Origin: Flavobacterium turcicum
GTDB taxonomy: Bacteria > Bacteroidota > Bacteroidia > Flavobacteriales > Flavobacteriaceae
Length of the DNA: 64,000 bases
Assembly (NCBI RefSeq): GCF_011365745.1
Contig: NZ_JAAOBY010000003.1
Location: 62,001 to 126,000, forward strand
Reading direction: 5' to 3'
A program made the position numbers and the translations under genes. How positions within the stretch are numbered: position 1 is the first letter of the stretch; the number at the start of each line of letters is the position of its first letter. Below are positions 42,223 to 51,317 of the stretch, piece by piece. The notes under the pieces are model-generated. The model did no database searches. It was not told the origin of the DNA and worked only from the letters and a program-made list of their open reading frames with translations.

Positions 42223-44346
42223 ATGAATAAATTTTTTCATTTAAATACTTACTCAAAGTTAATATTGTTGATTGCATCAACAACACTTTTTTTTGTATTT
42301 ATATACATTACACTTTATCTCTACACTGTACAAGAAGAACGACATTTTTACGACAGTACTTATACACAATATGAAAAAGAAGTCAAATCACTCTTTCGTT
42401 TAAATTCAAAGATAACAACTGCTACTATTATTGATGTTACCTATTGGGATGAATTAGTTCAATTTACAAAGTCTAAAGAAGAGCGATGGTTTCAGCAAAA
42501 TATAGTTAAAGAGTTTGAAGCTTACGAAGCTGATTATGTTGGAATTTATGGGTTAGACACAAAGTTAATCAATAAAATAGCAACAAAGAAATTGAAAAAT
42601 GGGATTAAAATTTCAGCAGAAATTTTAAAATCAATACATAAATCGAGGTTGAAACGCTTTTATTTGTCGGTGCCAGAAGGTATTGTTGAGGTGTTTTCTG
42701 CCACGATTCATCCCGCTTCTGATCCGAAAAAGAACAAAACAAAACCTGAGGGTTATTTTATTATTGCCAGATTATTAGACCAAGCTTTTTTTACTTCTCT
42801 AGGACGAATTAGTAGTTCAGAAGTTGTCTCTGTAAACTCTCAACATATACTCGAAAAAGAGGACAATTTTATTGTGGTAGGTGTGGATTTGAAAGATTGG
42901 AAAAATCAAACTACAAGCAAGTTACTTTTTAAACGACCGTTTACCCTTAATTATAAAAATACAAAAGAAATATTGTTTGTAGTGTTATTAGTATCGTTAC
43001 TGAATATTTTAATTTATGTAATTTGTACAAAAAAATGGGTATATGACCCTTTGAAACTAGTTAAAAGCATCTTAGAAACCACCAATCAACCTGCAATTAC
43101 TGCCTTGAAAAAAGTACAAGGTGAATTTGGCTATATTGGTAATTTATTTGAAGAAAATAATACCCAACGCAAACAATTAGAAAAAGCGAAACGAAAAGCG
43201 GAAGAAAGCGATACACTAAAATCGTCTTTCCTTGCAAATTTGTCACACGAAATTCGTACTCCAATGAATGCAATTATGGGGTTCAGTGACTTACTAGAGG
43301 ACGACAGTTTATCGGAAAAGGAGAAAAAACAGTATCTAAAAATCATCAAGGACAGTGGTTCAAACTTAGTTTCTATTATTGAAGATTTAATTGAAATGTC
43401 TAAAATTGATGCCAATCAAATAGTTCCCAATTATGCACTTATAGATCTTGAAGTTTGTATTAAAGAGTTGTATTCTTCTTTAAAAGTAACCATTCCGCCA
43501 TCAAAAGAAATAGATTTTTACATAAAAGAAGCTTCGAAACCATTAAACCAAAAAGTCCTAACAGACGAGACCAAACTCAAGCAAATACTGATCAATTTGA
43601 TTACTAATGCGGTTAAATTTACTGAGTCAGGTTCTATCAATTTTGGTTATTCGGTACATAAAAAGAAAGGTATTTTAGAATTCACTGTCGAAGATACTGG
43701 CAATGGTATAAGCAAAGATTACCTTAAAGTAATTTTTGATCGATTTCGCCAAATTGAAGCTACAATATCTCCAGAATTAACAGGATTAGGTCTTGGGCTT
43801 TCGATCACCAAAGCTTACGTAGAAATGTTGGGAGGTAAAATAGCAGTAAAATCTGCTGTAGGGAAAGGGTCTATTTTTTCTTTTACTATTCCATTGGTAC
43901 TTGATGAAAATCTAGCACCGATTGAGCCTTTAAAGGTTCCTGCTTTAGTAGAACATAGTGATGACGAAGTAATTTTAGTAGCCGAAGATGATAATGTAAA
44001 TTATCTTTTATTGAAAAAATTAATTCAACACAAAAAATATACTGTTCTTCGTGCTAAAAATGGGCAAGAAGCTGTTACGATGTGCCTCGAATATAAAGAC
44101 ATTAGTTTAGTTTTTATGGACTTGAAAATGCCGGTACTTAATGGTTATGAAGCATTTGAACAAATTAGAATGAATCGACCTGATTTGCCAGTTATTGCAC
44201 ATACTGCTTACTCTTCTGTTGAAGATAAGGAGAAAATCATGCAGTTTGGATTTACTTCTTACATTTCTAAACCACTTCAAAAAGAAAAAGTATTTGATAT
44301 TCTAGACTCGATTTTTGCTGATTGTACGCAATCTGCAAGTAACTAG
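42223..44346 (+). CDS. Hybrid sensor histidine kinase with CHASE4-like sensor
   Basis: A 707-residue membrane kinase. A first TM helix at about 13-32, then a periplasmic domain (about 33-245) of CHASE4 type (DVTYWDELVQFTKSKEE is the hallmark), and a second TM at about 247-267. The HisKA box SHEIRTPMNAIMGF carries the phospho-acceptor His; NLITNAVKFT, DTGNGI and GLGLGLSITKAYVEMLGG are the ATP-binding boxes. A receiver at about 585-700 has the Asp in LVFMDLKMP. There is no Hpt domain, so phosphotransfer needs another protein, such as the stand-alone Hpt at 27334. No cognate DNA-binding regulator is next to it. Confidence 0.93.
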   Translation: MNKFFHLNTYSKLILLIASTTLFFVFIYITLYLYTVQEERHFYDSTYTQYEKEVKSLFRLNSKITTATIIDVTYWDELVQFTKSKEERWFQQNIVKEFEAYEADYVGIYGLDTKLINKIATKKLKNGIKISAEILKSIHKSRLKRFYLSVPEGIVEVFSATIHPASDPKKNKTKPEGYFIIARLLDQAFFTSLGRISSSEVVSVNSQHILEKEDNFIVVGVDLKDWKNQTTSKLLFKRPFTLNYKNTKEILFVVLLVSLLNILIYVICTKKWVYDPLKLVKSILETTNQPAITALKKVQGEFGYIGNLFEENNTQRKQLEKAKRKAEESDTLKSSFLANLSHEIRTPMNAIMGFSDLLEDDSLSEKEKKQYLKIIKDSGSNLVSIIEDLIEMSKIDANQIVPNYALIDLEVCIKELYSSLKVTIPPSKEIDFYIKEASKPLNQKVLTDETKLKQILINLITNAVKFTESGSINFGYSVHKKKGILEFTVEDTGNGISKDYLKVIFDRFRQIEATISPELTGLGLGLSITKAYVEMLGGKIAVKSAVGKGSIFSFTIPLVLDENLAPIEPLKVPALVEHSDDEVILVAEDDNVNYLLLKKLIQHKKYTVLRAKNGQEAVTMCLEYKDISLVFMDLKMPVLNGYEAFEQIRMNRPDLPVIAHTAYSSVEDKEKIMQFGFTSYISKPLQKEKVFDILDSIFADCTQSASN

Positions 44347-44431
44347 AATAAGCTTTTACAGGTAGTATTTATGTTTTTGTTGGGTTTTTGTTTTATAAAT
44401 TAGACTTAAATTTACCAGAAAAAATACTTGT

Positions 44432-45784
44432 ATGATTTTCAAATCAATCAATCCTTATACCCAGGAGATCATTGCGACTCATTCTATTTTAACTACTACG
44501 CAACTCCATCAAAAATTAAATCTAGCAGATAATGCTTTTCATCATTGGAAAATAACTTCTTTTCAAGAGCGAGCGCTCAAAATGAAACGACTAGCTGATT
44601 TACTTCGGTCAAATAAAACCGAACTAGCGCTGCTTATTACTTCCGAAATGGGAAAGGTTTTAGCTGAAAGTGAGGCCGAAATCGAAAAATCAGCACTAAA
44701 TTGCGAATATTATGCAGAACATGCAGAGCAATTATTAAAAGAAGAAATCAACGCAACTAGCTTTAGTAGCAAAACTGTCTACGATCCTTTAGGTGCCGTT
44801 TTTGCAATTATGCCATGGAATTATCCTTTTTGGCAAGTATTTAGGTATGCAGCTCCCACAATAATGGCTGGAAATGTTACATTATTGAAGCATGCACCAA
44901 ATGTAATGGGATGTGCTAAGGCAATAGAGCGATTGTTTCTTGAGGCTGGTTTTCCCGAAGGTGTTTTTCAAGAGCTCACTATTGATGTGCCGCAAGTAGA
45001 GGAAGTAATTGAATCAAGTATCGTATGTGGTGTTACCTTGACCGGAAGTGAGGGCGCTGGAGCTGCTGTTGCGTCGTTGGCAGGTAAATATATTAAAAAA
45101 TCAGTTTTAGAACTTGGTGGTTCTGATGCTTTTATTGTTTTAGATGATGCTAATATAGAAGCCGCTGCTACAGTAGCTGCACAATCTAGAATGGGCAATG
45201 CAGGGCAAGCTTGTATTTGTGCTAAAAGATTTATAATTACGGATGCGATTGCAACTGATTTTATTTCTCTTTTTGTAGAAAAGGTTAAAAAGATACAACA
45301 AGGCAATCCACTGGATACTAAAAATCAAATGGGGCCTTTGGCTCGCATCGATTTGGCAGAAAAACTGGAAGTACAATTAAAAACTTCTTTAGATCAAGGT
45401 GCTCAATTACTTTTAGGAGGTGAGCGAGAACAATTTAATTTTCAGCCAACAATTATAGATCATGTTCAGGAAAATAACATCGCCTTTAGAGAAGAAACAT
45501 TTGGACCTGTAGCTGCAATTGTTCGTGCAAAAAATGAAGACGAGGCAATTGCTCTCGCAAATCAGCACCGATATGGCTTGGCGGCAGCTATTTGGTCAGA
45601 AGATGTAGAAAAAGCACAGCAATTAGCCAAAAAAATTGAAGCGGGATCAGTCTTTATTAATTCTTTAGTACGATCTGATTCACAAATAGCCTTTGGTGGA
45701 ATCAAAAAATCAGGTTATGGAAGAGAACTTGGAGCGATAGGACTGAAAGAATTTCTTAATGTAAAATCGATAGTTATAGGCTAA
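44432..45784 (+). CDS. NAD(P)-dependent aldehyde dehydrogenase, succinate-semialdehyde dehydrogenase-like
   Basis: A 450-residue ALDH. The catalytic pair is the Glu of [11 protein letters not shown] and the Cys of [35 protein letters not shown] is the C-terminal signature. Its shorter N-terminus and the order of segments favour the succinate-semialdehyde type, but ALDH specificity is not safely read from sequence. It is transcribed alone, 85 bases after the hybrid kinase, and ends before a good terminator. Confidence 0.9.
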   Translation: MIFKSINPYTQEIIATHSILTTTQLHQKLNLADNAFHHWKITSFQERALKMKRLADLLRSNKTELALLITSEMGKVLAESEAEIEKSALNCEYYAEHAEQLLKEEINATSFSSKTVYDPLGAVFAIMPWNYPFWQVFRYAAPTIMAGNVTLLKHAPNVMGCAKAIERLFLEAGFPEGVFQELTIDVPQVEEVIESSIVCGVTLTGSEGAGAAVASLAGKYIKKSVLELGGSDAFIVLDDANIEAAATVAAQSRMGNAGQACICAKRFIITDAIATDFISLFVEKVKKIQQGNPLDTKNQMGPLARIDLAEKLEVQLKTSLDQGAQLLLGGEREQFNFQPTIIDHVQENNIAFREETFGPVAAIVRAKNEDEAIALANQHRYGLAAAIWSEDVEKAQQLAKKIEAGSVFINSLVRSDSQIAFGGIKKSGYGRELGAIGLKEFLNVKSIVIG

Positions 45785-45805
45785 GTCGTTTATGTCAGTA
45801 ATTAC

Positions 45806-45852
45806 AAAAGCCGAAAATAGATCGTGTAGTTCTATTTTTCGGCTTTTTTATA
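45806..45852 (+). terminator. Bidirectional terminator after the aldehyde dehydrogenase
   Basis: AAAAGCCGAAAATAGA pairs with TCTATTTTTCGGCTTTT around a 9-base loop and ends in a T-run; it also faces the converging minus-strand gene at 45873. Confidence 0.8.
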
Positions 45853-45872
45853 TTTAGTTCGAACTGTTGTAT

Positions 45873-46352
45873 TTAGTAAGAGTATAAATCGGCTTTTAGG
45901 TTTTGAGGTTTATTGGATGTAATGACCATAAAAGGAGCGCCTTTTTTAGCAGCTAATTGTTGGAGTCTTTTAAGAGCGTTATCTGTAAAGGCTTGGTTTG
46001 TTTCACCTTTTGCTTGTCCCAAAAAACTAGAAACATTCCCTATTTTTTGAAGTCCGCTCGTTTCTTGTAGTCTTACAGATTGTACTTTGCGGTAATCAGA
46101 AGCACTCTCAATATGTACCTTATCAGTAACAATTTTACTATTGCTTTTGTTGTTGTCTTGTATTTGAGCTAGTGCAAGCATGCTAATTGTTTTTTCTTCA
46201 GCACTGTTTGGTATAGAGTAGTGCACCAATTTTTCTTCAGTTTTGATATAATTTACTTCAAGTTTTTCGCCATTGTGTTTTATAAATTCATGTGTTTGTG
46301 CAAAATTAATTGCCGTAACGGCTAGTAGTGCTGCGGTATATAAATATTTCAT
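45873..46352 (-). CDS. Hypothetical exported protein
   Basis: A 159-residue protein with a signal peptide (residues 1-19, ALLAVTAINFAQ). The mature part contains the repeat-like IKHNGEKLEVNYIKTEEKLVHY and later NALKRLQQLAAKKGAPFMVITSNKPQNLKADLYSY. The segment around KRLQQLAAKKGAPFMVIT suggests an alpha/beta fold like the periplasmic YdgH/BhsA-type domain, though this is weak. It starts 18 bases after the stop of the upstream small gene at 46371, and the two may be one transcript. Confidence 0.6.
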   Translation of the reverse strand: MKYLYTAALLAVTAINFAQTHEFIKHNGEKLEVNYIKTEEKLVHYSIPNSAEEKTISMLALAQIQDNNKSNSKIVTDKVHIESASDYRKVQSVRLQETSGLQKIGNVSSFLGQAKGETNQAFTDNALKRLQQLAAKKGAPFMVITSNKPQNLKADLYSY

Positions 46353-46370
46353 TTTTTTATTTTTTTAAAA

Positions 46371-46700
46371 TTAAGAATTCTTTGTAGCCATTGTCAAGTG
46401 CTGCAATGTTTTTGGAGGAGGCAATTCTGTTATCGCTGACCATTCTTTGATAATAAAATCGTAGTAAATTAAATGGTTTGTTTTTTCTTCTTGAAATGTG
46501 ATTTGAAAATGATTTTTCGGATTACTATCGATGATGTAGGTTTTATCTTTTTCTTCAATAGATTTATCTTCTATACTTTTTTCGGATTGTTCGGATCTGT
46601 TTTTATCACTTTTGATATCACCATAATTGTTCGCAAGCCACGCTGTTGCAAAGCAAAAAAACAGGAGCGAAAAGAGTATTTTGTATGAGTGATTTTTCAT
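46371..46700 (-). CDS. Hypothetical exported or membrane-anchored protein
   Basis: 109 residues from ATG 46700 (MKNHSYKILFSLLFFC); the frame is open a few codons upstream. The first 25 residues form a hydrophobic signal or anchor. The rest is charged (SDKNRSEQSEKSIEDKSIEE) and ends in a short mixed domain (HFQITFQEEKTNHLIYYDF). No family recognised. Located 18 bases upstream of the hypothetical gene at 45873 on the same strand. Confidence 0.55.
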   Translation of the reverse strand: MKNHSYKILFSLLFFCFATAWLANNYGDIKSDKNRSEQSEKSIEDKSIEEKDKTYIIDSNPKNHFQITFQEEKTNHLIYYDFIIKEWSAITELPPPKTLQHLTMATKNS

Positions 46701-47257
46701 TATGTAAAAGTACAAAATGAGAAATTATTTTGTTTTAAACTTTTCATAAAAGTCTAAAAAGGTAAAGAGTCTTTTATTAATTGCTTTAGTGATATAGTGG
46801 TGATTTTTCTTTTTATTTTAGATTATTCATATTTTTATTAATTTTTAATAGACCCTATTTTTAAGAGGGGTTTGTGTTTTTTGTAAACAATAAATTATCT
46901 ATTTATTTTAATTTTTTAATTTTTAAAACATCTTTTTGTGAATTTTAAGGGGGTGTTTATATAAAAATTAATTATTGATTTTTTAAAATACAAACTTTAA
47001 AATAGGGAATACTTATTTATTTTTATTCATTTTCTGTTATTCATAATTCTGCTATACCGACAGTCAAAAAACTTCTAATTCGTAATTATTGGTAAATAAA
47101 AGTTAATAAATTCGCTTCAAATAAAAGCATAAAACACAAGTAGATAGCATCGAACTATTTTCTTTTTTATACTTTTTTGCTATTGGTTCGCGACAGTAAT
47201 AGCAGTAACATATCCATAAGATTACCAATCTTGATTACTAATTAAAACCAACTAAAA
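46701..47257. other. AT-rich intergenic region upstream of the porin gene
   Basis: 557 bases with no open frame of note. It contains runs of A and T, a short inverted repeat (CCCTATTTTTAA at 46853-46864 and TTTAAAATAGGG at 46996-47007), and, near its right end, a TACTTTTTTGC box (47169-47179) that could be the promoter of the porin. No gene, RNA or mobile element is recognised. Confidence 0.5.
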
Positions 47258-48307
47258 ATGAAAAAACTAATCACAATTATTGCTTCGTTATTTATATCCT
47301 TATCTTGTTTTGCACAAGAAACCACTACTACACCTGCAACAACTTTTGCTGGTTCTGCAGATGCTTATTACAAATATGATTTTGCCAAGGTAGACAACAG
47401 TTTAACAAGCTTTACAAATTCACATAATTCTTTTGAACTCGGAATGGCCTCTATTGAAGCTTCTCATAAAATGGGAAAGGCCTCAGTTTTTGTAGACTTA
47501 GGTTTTGGTAACAGAGCAGCACAGTTTACTTATAATGACGAGGCGACTAGTTTTATGATTAAACAATTAAATTTTACTTATGAATTTTCAGATAAGTTTA
47601 AAGTTACTGCGGGTAGTTTTGGAACTCATTTGGGTTACGAATTGGTAGATGCAGTTGATAATAAAAACTATAGTATGTCGTACGCATTTACATACGGTCC
47701 GTTCTTTAATACGGGTATAAAAGCCCAATATACCTCTGGTAAATTTAGTTTCATGGCGGGAGTCTCAAATCCAACTGATTTTAAAACTGCTATTGAAGCG
47801 GGTTCGTCTCAAAAAACATTTATTGGCCAATTGGCTTATGCAGGAGATACAGGCAGTGCCTTTTTTAACGTAACATCTGGCAGTAGTAATCCTTCATCTA
47901 CTGAAAATAAAACGCAATTTGATTTTGTGGGTACAAAAAAAGTAAGTGATTCTTTTTCTCTTGGATTTAACGGAACGTATGCAATGACAAATGACGATTT
48001 GGATAATGATCTGGACGGTGAATGGTTTTCATTGGTAGGCTACGCAACGGTTTCATTGAAAGAATCACTAAATCTGGCTTATAGATTGGAGTATTTAGAT
48101 GCAAAGGATGCTACGCCGGCACTAGGATTATTATCAGGTACTTCAGTAGTTGGGAATACTTTATCGCTGAATTACAAAGTAGGTAACTTAACTATTATTC
48201 CTGAGTTTAGAGTAGATACTGCATCAGAAGATATATTTACAAATAGTGCTGCTGCTCCAAAGGGACTTACAGCATACGCTCTGCTAGCTACAACTTATAC
48301 GTTCTAA
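47258..48307 (+). CDS. Outer membrane beta-barrel porin
   Basis: A 349-residue outer-membrane protein with a signal peptide (residues 1-19, ending CFAQ). The body is made of alternating strands such as GSADAYYKYDF, ASHKMGKASVFVDLGFG, QLNFTYEFSDKFKVTAGSFG and ends in ALLATTYTF, a strand closing in Phe that is the usual C-terminal signature for BAM-dependent insertion. This fits the beta-barrel porin-2 (BBP2)/OmpL-type family. Substrate specificity is unknown. It is a single-gene unit with a long upstream region and a strong terminator behind it. Confidence 0.8.
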   Translation: MKKLITIIASLFISLSCFAQETTTTPATTFAGSADAYYKYDFAKVDNSLTSFTNSHNSFELGMASIEASHKMGKASVFVDLGFGNRAAQFTYNDEATSFMIKQLNFTYEFSDKFKVTAGSFGTHLGYELVDAVDNKNYSMSYAFTYGPFFNTGIKAQYTSGKFSFMAGVSNPTDFKTAIEAGSSQKTFIGQLAYAGDTGSAFFNVTSGSSNPSSTENKTQFDFVGTKKVSDSFSLGFNGTYAMTNDDLDNDLDGEWFSLVGYATVSLKESLNLAYRLEYLDAKDATPALGLLSGTSVVGNTLSLNYKVGNLTIIPEFRVDTASEDIFTNSAAAPKGLTAYALLATTYTF

Positions 48308-48320
48308 TTTTTTTTTTTTT

Positions 48321-48360
48321 TAAACTGCCAAGGAACAACTATTCTTGGCAGTTTTTTTTG
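48321..48360. terminator. Bidirectional terminator between the porin and the amidase
   Basis: AAACTGCCAAG pairs with CTTGGCAGTTT around a 14-base loop, with T and A runs on the two sides. Confidence 0.75.
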
Positions 48361-48384
48361 TGTTAAAAAAACACGATTTCCTTT

Positions 48385-49287
48385 TTATTGTTGCTTGTAG
48401 ATGGAGTAGATGGTGTTTATTGTTTTTGGATCCAAAAAGTTATTGACTTCGTTTTGTATGTAATGCAATTTAAACGCTGCTACTGCGGCGGCCAAATTTT
48501 TAGTATCATATCCTATTAATCGTAGTCCTAATTCAGGATTGAAATCAATTGGAGCTGTCATTAAAAACTCATCTGGCCATAACCCAAAACCTTTTTCAGC
48601 TAAAATTCTCCATGGAAACAAAGCGCTAGGATCTTTTTTTCGAGTGGGTGCTATATCGGCATGACCAATAAAATTTTGTTGCGGTATGTTATAGTCTTTT
48701 TTTAGTTTGGTCAATAGCGCTAGTAAACTATTGATTTGCATCTCAGAGAAAGGTTCTGTACCGTTATTGTCTAGTTCAATGCCAATTGAACAAGAGTTTA
48801 AATCGGTGTTCTTGCCCCAAGAGCCATTTCCGGCATGCCACGCTCTTAAATAATCATTAAGCATTTGAACCACTTTTCCGTCGTCTCCAATTACATAATG
48901 TGCACTTACTTGTGTAGTAGTTTTTGTAAAAGTTTTAATTGTTTGCGGCAGCGAATCTTGTGCCGTATGATGAATAATTACAAAATTAGGTTTGCGCAGA
49001 TTAAAGTTTACCGAGCTAATCCATTCTGTATTAATGCCATTTTGCAAATTAGCTGCATTCATTTTAAACAGAGTATCCTTGTAAGTATGAAGTTGCTGCG
49101 TGTATAGTGTATCAATCGGAATTGGTACAAAAGGAATCACGGGCAACGGCTGCGGTTCTTTATTTGAAATTGTTTCCTTTAGAGCAGTTAAGTTTGTGTC
49201 ATATGTTTTTTCGTTGGCAGGAAAAGGTTTCGGTGCACAAGAAAAAAATAGCACTAACAAAAGGAAATGATACAGGGTAATTTTCAT
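48385..49287 (-). CDS. N-acetylmuramoyl-L-alanine amidase lipoprotein
   Basis: 300 residues from the ATG at 49287 (the frame allows a start three codons earlier). The signal ends in LFFSC, so it is lipid-anchored. The Amidase_2 domain (about 90-235) has the zinc ligands in FVIIHHTAQD and in FIGHADIAPTRKKDPSALFPW, and the conserved DLNSCSIGIELDNNG. It cleaves the bond between N-acetylmuramate and L-alanine in peptidoglycan, most likely from the outer membrane side. Two arms of charged sequence flank the domain. It is located 30 bases after the Spy-like gene, on the same strand, and may be co-transcribed. Confidence 0.92.
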   Translation of the reverse strand: MKITLYHFLLLVLFFSCAPKPFPANEKTYDTNLTALKETISNKEPQPLPVIPFVPIPIDTLYTQQLHTYKDTLFKMNAANLQNGINTEWISSVNFNLRKPNFVIIHHTAQDSLPQTIKTFTKTTTQVSAHYVIGDDGKVVQMLNDYLRAWHAGNGSWGKNTDLNSCSIGIELDNNGTEPFSEMQINSLLALLTKLKKDYNIPQQNFIGHADIAPTRKKDPSALFPWRILAEKGFGLWPDEFLMTAPIDFNPELGLRLIGYDTKNLAAAVAAFKLHYIQNEVNNFLDPKTINTIYSIYKQQ

Positions 49288-49317
49288 GTTGAACAAACTT
49301 ATTGATAGATTGCAGTA

Positions 49318-49788
49318 TTAATTTTGCTCTGCTTTCTTTTTATTTTTGGCTTTTTTTGCGCCTTGAGGCTGACTGTTTAGCGCTTTAAATTTTTCTTTTT
49401 GGTCAGCGTTAAGTAAGTCGTTTATTTTTCGATTAGTAGTTTCAGAAAGAACCTTAATGTTGTTTGCTTTCTCTTCTTGTGAAACTTCAGCTTTAAGCAA
49501 AACACCTTGTTCTTTTATGCTTTCGGTAACGATGTTGCTTATAGCAATTGCTTGCAGCTCATCTAATGAAAGATCTGGAGTTAAACGTTCCATGATTTTT
49601 GATACGGTAACCTCCACAGGGATTTCTTTCGGTTTGTCTGGTTGTCTGGGTTGGTCCATCCCACCGGCCATACGTCTGTTCATGCCGTAGCCGTTTCCAT
49701 ACCCATTTCCGTACCCGTATTGGGCTGAAATTTCGTTCGAAAACAATAAGGTTGTAACTAATGCGATTCCGTAAAAGACTGCTTTCAT
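49318..49788 (-). CDS. Periplasmic helical protein, Spy/CpxP-like, with a Gly-Tyr-rich N-terminus
   Basis: 156 residues from the ATG at 49788. The frame is open upstream to 49851 but those codons overlap rimO and the signal peptide begins at the chosen ATG (MKAVFYGIALVTTLL... ISAQ). The mature start is GYGNGYGNGYGMNRRMAGG, then a helical part (TVSKIMERLTPDLSLDELQAI, ITESIKEQG-like, LLNADQKEKFKALNSQPQG) that recalls the LTxxQ segments of Spy and CpxP. The C-terminus is Lys-rich. Such proteins protect envelope proteins from aggregation, but this function is inferred. The rimO stop codon lies 26 bases upstream of its start. Confidence 0.65.
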   Translation of the reverse strand: MKAVFYGIALVTTLLFSNEISAQYGYGNGYGNGYGMNRRMAGGMDQPRQPDKPKEIPVEVTVSKIMERLTPDLSLDELQAIAISNIVTESIKEQGVLLKAEVSQEEKANNIKVLSETTNRKINDLLNADQKEKFKALNSQPQGAKKAKNKKKAEQN

Positions 49789-49813
49789 ATAAGTTGTTTT
49801 TAATAGATAAACA

Positions 49814-51127
49814 TTATGCTGGTTCGCCATATAAATCAAATTCAGTGGCATCGGTGATTTTTATCATCGCGAATTCCCCTGTTTTTAAATAGTGTTTAGA
49901 TGCATCAATTAATACTTCGTTATCTACATCAGGACTGTCAAATTCAGTTCGGCCTACAAAGTGAGCGCCTTCTTTTCTGTCAATAATACATTTGTAAGTT
50001 TGACCGATTTTTTCCTGATTTAAGTCCCAAGAAATTTGCGATTGTAATTCCATAATTTCGTTAGCACGATCTTGTTTTACTTGATCAGGAACGTCATCCT
50101 CAAGTAAGTAGGCGTGTGTGTTCTCTTCATGTGAATAAGCAAAACAACCCATTCTGTCAAATTTCATTTCTTGAACAAATTCTTTCAAAACATTAAAGTC
50201 TTCTTGAGTTTCTCCAGGATATCCTACAATTAATGTTGTTCTGATAGCCATTCCTGGCACGGCTGCACGAAAGTCTTTTAGTAATTTAGTAGTTTTTTCT
50301 CGTGTAGTTCCTCTTCGCATTGACTTTAAAACCGAATCTGCGATATGCTGCAAAGGAATATCAATGTAGTTACAAATTTTTGGTTCTCGTTTCATAATTT
50401 CCAAAACTTCCATCGGAAATCCGGTAGGGAAGGCGTAATGCAAACGAATCCACTCAATTCCTTCTACTTTAACAAGCGCTTCAAGTAAATCGCCTAAAGC
50501 TCTTTTTTTGTATAAATCTAGACCGTAATAAGTTAAATCTTGTGCTATTAAAATCAATTCTTTAACGCCGTCTCTAGCCAATCCTTCTGCTTCTTTAACT
50601 AGTTTTTCAATGGTTTGTGAAACATTTTTTCCGCGCATTAATGGAATAGCGCAAAAACTACAAGGTCTATCACATCCTTCTGAAATTTTTAAATAGGCAT
50701 AATTTTTTGGAGTAGTAGTTAATCGTTCTCCAAGTAATTCATGTTTGTAATCGGCGCCAAGTGCTTTAAGTAATTGAGGCAGTTCCGTTGTTCCAAAAAA
50801 TTGATCCACATTTGGGATTTCTTTTTCTAAATCAGGGCGGTATCTTTCAGAAAGACATCCGGTTACAAATACCTTGTCTACCAATCCTTTTTCTTTTTTA
50901 TCGGCATACTCCAAAATCATATTAACTGATTCTGCTTTTGCATTATCAATAAAACCACAAGTGTTAATCACGATAATATTGCCTTCGTCGGCTGCTGTAG
51001 CCTCATGTGTTACTTCTTTTCCATTAGCGCGAAGTTGCCCCATAAGGACTTCACTATCATACACATTTTTTGAACACCCAAGGGTAATTACGTTTATTTT
51101 GTTCTTTTTTAAAGATTTCGTTCTCAT
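49814..51127 (-). CDS. rimO: Ribosomal protein uS12 methylthiotransferase RimO
   Basis: A 437-residue radical SAM enzyme that methylthiolates an aspartate of protein S12. The N-terminal UPF0004 domain starts NVITLGCSKNVYDSEVLMGQ with its cluster cysteines; the radical SAM motif is CDRPCSFCAIPLMRG (canonical Cx3Cx2C); a TRAM domain makes up the last 65 residues. The EGCDRPCSFCAIP pattern and length distinguish it from MiaB. A conserved two-cluster enzyme without visible defects. Confidence 0.95.
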   Translation of the reverse strand: MRTKSLKKNKINVITLGCSKNVYDSEVLMGQLRANGKEVTHEATAADEGNIIVINTCGFIDNAKAESVNMILEYADKKEKGLVDKVFVTGCLSERYRPDLEKEIPNVDQFFGTTELPQLLKALGADYKHELLGERLTTTPKNYAYLKISEGCDRPCSFCAIPLMRGKNVSQTIEKLVKEAEGLARDGVKELILIAQDLTYYGLDLYKKRALGDLLEALVKVEGIEWIRLHYAFPTGFPMEVLEIMKREPKICNYIDIPLQHIADSVLKSMRRGTTREKTTKLLKDFRAAVPGMAIRTTLIVGYPGETQEDFNVLKEFVQEMKFDRMGCFAYSHEENTHAYLLEDDVPDQVKQDRANEIMELQSQISWDLNQEKIGQTYKCIIDRKEGAHFVGRTEFDSPDVDNEVLIDASKHYLKTGEFAMIKITDATEFDLYGEPA

Positions 51128-51267
51128 AACATTAGAATCCTGATATTTTAGGAATTTTGCAAAATTACACTTTTTTATTCAAACAGCTATTTTTTACTGT
51201 TTTTTTCATTTTTAGATGTTATCCTAAAAACAAGGATCTCATTACGATTATGTTTGGTTTAAAAAAA

Positions 51268-51298
51268 AAATCCGTTTCAGTAACTGAAACAGATTTCA
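51268..51298 (-). terminator. Terminator after the FadL-type gene
   Basis: AAATCCGTTTCAG and CTGAAACAGATTT pair with one mismatch around TAA, 20 bases past the stop at 51318; minus-strand RNA ends in a U-run. Confidence 0.7.
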
Positions 51299-51317
51299 TT
51301 TATAAAATAGATCTTTT

